Part shown: piece by piece, positions 61,323 to 64,000 of the stretch
Layout: each line of letters begins with the position of its first letter
How positions within the stretch are numbered: the stretch's first letter is position 1
Source of the DNA: Falsiroseomonas frigidaquae
GTDB taxonomy: Bacteria; Pseudomonadota; Alphaproteobacteria; Acetobacterales; Acetobacteraceae
Assembly (NCBI RefSeq): GCF_012163145.1
Contig: NZ_JAAVTX010000010.1
Coordinates: forward strand, 48,360 to 112,359
Length of the DNA stretch: 64,000 nt
Reading direction: 5' to 3'
Program-made: the position numbers and the translations under genes
The notes under the pieces: model-generated
The model's input: the letters and a program-made list of their open reading frames with translations, nothing else
What the model was told of the DNA's origin: nothing
Databases searched by the model: none

Positions 61323-62160
61323 CGGGATCCTCCAGGAAGCGGTTGGCGGCGGGGCCGACATAATCTTTGGGCATGACACGAACCTCGAACGGCTCGCTCG
61401 AGCCTGTCACAGTGGCGATGCCGCGCCTCACGGCGCGGTAGAGGTCGAACTCGTCTAACGAGCGCACATGTTCGATCGCGGTACCTTCGGCGTCGACTCC
61501 TAAGGGAAGCAGAACAGCCGCACCCTTTTCGACATCGACGGTGGCCGCTTCGTTCTGATCATCGACCACCATGAAGGAGTCGTAGTCGTGGTCGAGAATT
61601 TCACGGCGGATGCGTTGCGGGGTCCAGCGCCCAAGCTCCGTCCGGCGAGCGGCGCTGATTCCCTGCAGCGTGTAGCTCAGATGGTTGATTAAAGTGACGT
61701 AGCCGACGCCGAACTGGCAGGCCACGATGAAGATCTGAAGCGGCGAGGCTGTCGCAGGGCTCCAGCCGCGCCGGGCGAACGCGCCGCGCAGTCCCACCGA
61801 GGGCATCAGGAAAAATGCGGCGAAGGCGTTGGCCAGAACCTCTTCCGGTTTGCCTGAGTCCGGCCTCTCGTCCTCTTGCAGCTGGTCGATGGTCGAGCCG
61901 TGACCGAAGCAGTGGTGGCCGAGTTCGTGCGCGCAGGTGAAGGCGCGCCGGGGAACCGGTCGGAGCGACGACAGGAGGATGCGGCCAGGACCCTGCTTGA
62001 AGTAGAAGCCTTCCATGCTGGTATCGAGGAAGCGGACCGTCACGCCGAGACGCTCGGCCGCCGCATAGGGGTCTGCCGGCCCGAACTGATCAAGGTCGAG
62101 CCGGTCGCGCAGGTCGGTCGCAGCCTGCATCCCTTGTCGGAGAAGGTCCTTCCGGTCCAT
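61309..62160 (-). CDS. ImmA/IrrE-family metallopeptidase
   Basis: 283 residues from ATG 62160. The zinc site is AFTCAHELGHHCFGHG (HExxH at 78-82), followed by EVLANAFAAFFLMPSVGLRG with the third ligand Glu/Asn region. The C-terminal 130 residues (about 155-283) are family-variable. These peptidases cleave a paired XRE repressor and switch on the operon after DNA damage or phage signals. The XRE gene lies 4 bp upstream, so together they form a sensing switch for the downstream genes. Confidence 0.9.
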   Translation of the reverse strand: MDRKDLLRQGMQAATDLRDRLDLDQFGPADPYAAAERLGVTVRFLDTSMEGFYFKQGPGRILLSSLRPVPRRAFTCAHELGHHCFGHGSTIDQLQEDERPDSGKPEEVLANAFAAFFLMPSVGLRGAFARRGWSPATASPLQIFIVACQFGVGYVTLINHLSYTLQGISAARRTELGRWTPQRIRREILDHDYDSFMVVDDQNEAATVDVEKGAAVLLPLGVDAEGTAIEHVRSLDEFDLYRAVRRGIATVTGSSEPFEVRVMPKDYVGPAANRFLEDPDEQD

Positions 62161-62164
62161 GCCG

Positions 62165-62515
62165 TCAGCCCCCTTCCTCGTCGTCCGACCGCATTGCGGC
62201 GAGTGCCTGGAGCAGCTTATCCAGCGACTCCTTCGGCAGCTTCTGGAGCTCGCGGGCGGCAAGCTGAAGGCGGGGATCGTCAAGGGCCATCGCCTTGGGC
62301 GACTCGCCCGTGAGATAGCTCGTCGAAACCTCGTAGAGGGTGGCGAAGCGGCTGAGCTCTTCGGCGCTGACGCGCCGGTTCCCGGCCTCGATCTCGCTGA
62401 CCGTGGGTCGGTGCATGTTCATACGCTGAGCCGCCTGGCCTTGGCTGAGACCAGACAGGCGGCGCGCCTCGCGGAGCCGAGCAGCGATGGCGCGGCGGCG
62501 TTCGACATCGTCCAT
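62165..62515 (-). CDS. XRE-family transcriptional regulator
   Basis: 116 residues. A helix-turn-helix at about 13-65 (RLREARRLSGLSQGQAAQRM and HRPTVSEIEAGNRR) is followed by a helical tail with leucines (LQLAARELQKLPKESLDKLL). It is the likely target of the neighbouring ImmA/IrrE peptidase. It probably binds the CTTAC repeats at 62831-62857. It begins 1 bp after the ACP-like gene. Confidence 0.93.
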   Translation of the reverse strand: MDDVERRRAIAARLREARRLSGLSQGQAAQRMNMHRPTVSEIEAGNRRVSAEELSRFATLYEVSTSYLTGESPKAMALDDPRLQLAARELQKLPKESLDKLLQALAAMRSDDEEGG

Positions 62516-62516
62516 C

Positions 62517-62819
62517 TCAGGCGGCCGCCTTAACGGCGTTTTTGGCCCGCGACTTGTCGCAGATGAGCTTGGCCGATTGGTCGATCGTCAAAAGCGGTCC
62601 TCCCTTTTCGCCGCCGAAGATGTGGACGTCGGGCGGTATCTTCACGCCGAGCTTGCGGGCAACCAAAGTTGTGGCCGCCGGCCAGACGGTGCTGTCGAAC
62701 TTTTCGAGCGCCTTCGGCGGCACGACCGAGCCGTCGAGCTGCGGGCAGCCGAGTCCGCTACGGGCCTGGATGTCTTTAAGAACCTCGATCAGGGCTTTCC
62801 TGGCGTCATCGAGCGTCAT
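62517..62819 (-). CDS. Acyl-carrier-protein-like protein
   Basis: 100 residues, first gene of the minus-strand operon. It is not annotated by an obvious full-length family, but its middle aligns without gaps to E. coli ACP: FDSTVWPAATTLVARKLGVK IP against [20 protein letters not shown] IP, with the same 21-residue spacing from Asp-Ser to Ile-Pro. Ser 43 would be the phosphopantetheine site. The first helix (DDARKALIEVLKDIQARSG) and last helix (TIDQSAKLICDK) also fit the four-helix fold. A dedicated AcpS is coded at 58221. An ACP role is inferred but well supported by this pairing. Confidence 0.65.
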   Translation of the reverse strand: MTLDDARKALIEVLKDIQARSGLGCPQLDGSVVPPKALEKFDSTVWPAATTLVARKLGVKIPPDVHIFGGEKGGPLLTIDQSAKLICDKSRAKNAVKAAA

Positions 62820-62830
62820 GCCACCCTCTC

Positions 62831-62857
62831 CTTACGGTCGGTAAGATATTCTTACGG
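62831..62857. promoter_or_regulatory. CTTACGG operator repeats between divergent genes
   Basis: CTTAC-ggtcg-GTAAG (62831-62845) is an inverted repeat, and CTTACGG recurs at 62851-62857, 20 bp after the first copy. They sit 12-38 bp upstream of the minus-strand operon start and 94 bp before the divergent gene at 62951. They are probably bound by the XRE protein. Confidence 0.6.
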
Positions 62858-62950
62858 ATCACGGAGTTCAAGGGGGAGCTGCGGAAAAGTGGGGGCGGCT
62901 GGATTGCGCGCCCGGCGGACGCTACAGGAATGGTCTGCGAGGAGAGCGGA

Positions 62951-63850
62951 ATGGCGTTCTGGAGCAGTCAAAAGCTGGAAGCGCACCTTGCGCGGTTGAC
63001 TGATAACCCGGACCCCGGGATGGTCGACTGCAACGCGCTGACGCTACGGGTCGGGCCCGAATATTATGTGACCCCTGGCCTGGAGCATCCGTCGCCGCGA
63101 ACGCACACCAAGCAGCCGCTCGACATCGGTCAAGGGATGACGATCCCGCCAGGACAGTTCGCTTTTCTCCTGACCGAAGAGAAGATCACGATTCCGCCGG
63201 AGGTGATGGGGTTCATCTCCGTCAAGGCGACTTACAAGCTGAAGGGCCTCGTCAACGTATCGGGCTTCCACGTTGATCCGGGCTGGAGCGGTCGGCTGAT
63301 CTTCACGGTCTTCAACGCGGGCCCGAGCACGATACACTTGGAGCGGAGGCTCCCTGTCTTCCTGTTGTGGATCGCCGACCTTGATGCGCCCTCGGAGAAG
63401 CGTAAGCGCGCCCCAGGTCACGAGGGCATTCCTCCTGCGATTATTAGTACCATCACGGGCGTGGTCGACTCTATCTATGCACTCGAAAAGCGTGTCGAGA
63501 AGAACATCGCCGACGTTTCTGTGAAGCAGGACGCTGAGATCAAGAAGATCGCGAACAAGCAGGATGACTTTCGGGACGAGGTCGTAGAGCTCAAGGAGCG
63601 ACAGAACAAGATCCTGCTGGGCTTCGGCATTGCGGCGGTCGTGGCCGGCGCCATTGTCGGAGCCGGCGTCAAGATGCTCGGTGACCGTCTGTTTCCTGCT
63701 GCACCTGTCGCCATCACCGCACCGCCTCCTGCGACTGGGAGGACGGACGATGAGCAGGCAACCCCGGCGGCAAGAAATGGCGTGGCACCGGTGGTGCCGC
63801 GGCCACCCGAACGGAACGCCGCCGACTCGCGAGATAAAACTGACAACTAA
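62951..63850 (+). CDS. Membrane-anchored dCTP-deaminase/dUTPase-fold protein
   Basis: 299 residues from ATG 62951, chosen for GAGGAGAGCGGA upstream (ATG 62930 lacks such a site). The N-terminal 145 residues follow the Dcd fold: PPGQFAFLLTEEKITIPPEV, VKATYKLKGL and HVDPGWSGRLIFTVFNAGPS. In E. coli Dcd (DPGWSGCIVLEF) the catalytic Glu lies where this protein has Thr 119. The RSSxxR segment is also changed. A coiled coil (about 165-220) and one transmembrane helix (about 220-244, LLGFGIAAVVAGAIVGAGVK) follow, then a Pro-rich tail. It looks like a nucleotide-binding sensor or effector tethered to the membrane, not a normal deaminase. Confidence 0.78.
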   Translation: MAFWSSQKLEAHLARLTDNPDPGMVDCNALTLRVGPEYYVTPGLEHPSPRTHTKQPLDIGQGMTIPPGQFAFLLTEEKITIPPEVMGFISVKATYKLKGLVNVSGFHVDPGWSGRLIFTVFNAGPSTIHLERRLPVFLLWIADLDAPSEKRKRAPGHEGIPPAIISTITGVVDSIYALEKRVEKNIADVSVKQDAEIKKIANKQDDFRDEVVELKERQNKILLGFGIAAVVAGAIVGAGVKMLGDRLFPAAPVAITAPPPATGRTDDEQATPAARNGVAPVVPRPPERNAADSRDKTDN

Positions 63851-63901
63851 TTGTCTGGCCAGGATTGATCGGCGGGCATGGTTTCGTGGAGCGGACTATT
63901 A

Positions 63902-64000
63902 CTACTGTGTCATATAATAGTGGCGCTGGGTGAGGCGGTGGCAGCAAGGACATCGCGGCATACTGCGGGCGAGTTCGCGGGCGATGCGAAGGCGCATGGT
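63902..64000 (-). CDS. C-terminal end of a gene running in from the right edge
   Basis: The minus-strand frame is open from the window edge and ends at TAG 63902-63904. The last 32 codons read RLRIARELARSMPRCPCCHR then LTQRHYYMTQ. A CPCC-H pattern could be part of a zinc-binding tail. Too short to identify, and it may not be coding. Confidence 0.3.
   Translation of the reverse strand, partial: TMRLRIARELARSMPRCPCCHRLTQRHYYMTQ

Overview
The window is GC-rich DNA of alphaproteobacterial type. The gene families and the metal and conjugation modules would fit an Acetobacteraceae (Roseomonas-like) host, but that assignment is inference. It carries a replication initiator, a ParA-type partition gene, a complete conjugative type IV secretion system and no rRNA, tRNA or core operons. 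I read it as part of a large conjugative plasmid, or an integrated copy of one.

Layout. 1-1.0 kb: the 3' end of a metallo-beta-lactamase-fold hydrolase and a decayed IS6-type transposase. 1.0-11.1 kb: a copper island with CueR, the CopA Cu(I) ATPase, thioredoxin-like periplasmic proteins, CcdA, SCO, cytochrome c, DUF411 protein, a Met-rich mini-protein and a multicopper oxidase. 11.6-12.9 kb: an IS3-family (IS407-group-like) element whose right end cuts into an NRAMP transporter. 13.9-27.0 kb: a second metal block with DUF411 protein, sterol-desaturase-like enzyme, a Zn/Cd/Pb ATPase behind a MerR-type promoter, then an overlapping operon for lipoprotein maturation and envelope redox (PCuAC, Lnt, CcdA, LspA, DsbA-like, M23, PCuAC, SCO), followed by DsbA/DsbB, ZIP and CDF transporters. 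27.1-31.0 kb: an ArdC-like antirestriction protein and plasmid genes of unknown function.

31.0-49.5 kb: VirB1 to VirB11, VirD4, a MobF relaxase-helicase with a C-terminal Toprim domain, and accessory mobilisation genes. 49.8-53.0 kb: ParA, a partner protein and RepA, flanked by nine iteron-like 15-mers; further copies lie inside virB8 and just after the relaxase gene. 53.0-56.1 kb: a Phd/PIN toxin-antitoxin pair, a tyrosine recombinase, an unknown protein and a ScpA homologue in one overlapping run.

56.2-63.9 kb is the most interesting part. A 144-bp element with perfect 14-bp inverted ends precedes two gene runs. The plus-strand run encodes a membrane-inserted patatin, a small Lys-rich protein and an AcpS-type phosphopantetheinyl transferase. 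The convergent minus-strand run of tightly coupled genes encodes an acyl-carrier-like protein, an XRE regulator, an ImmA/IrrE peptidase, a thymidylate-synthase homologue, a protein resembling the 5-hmdU-kinase helical / thymine pyrophosphorylase family of phage base hypermodification, and a MazG-domain protein. A divergent gene encodes a membrane-anchored dCTP-deaminase-fold protein that has lost its catalytic Glu. I propose a nucleotide- or DNA-base-modifying conflict system that uses a carrier-protein-bound acyl or aminoacyl group. This is inferred from gene content only.
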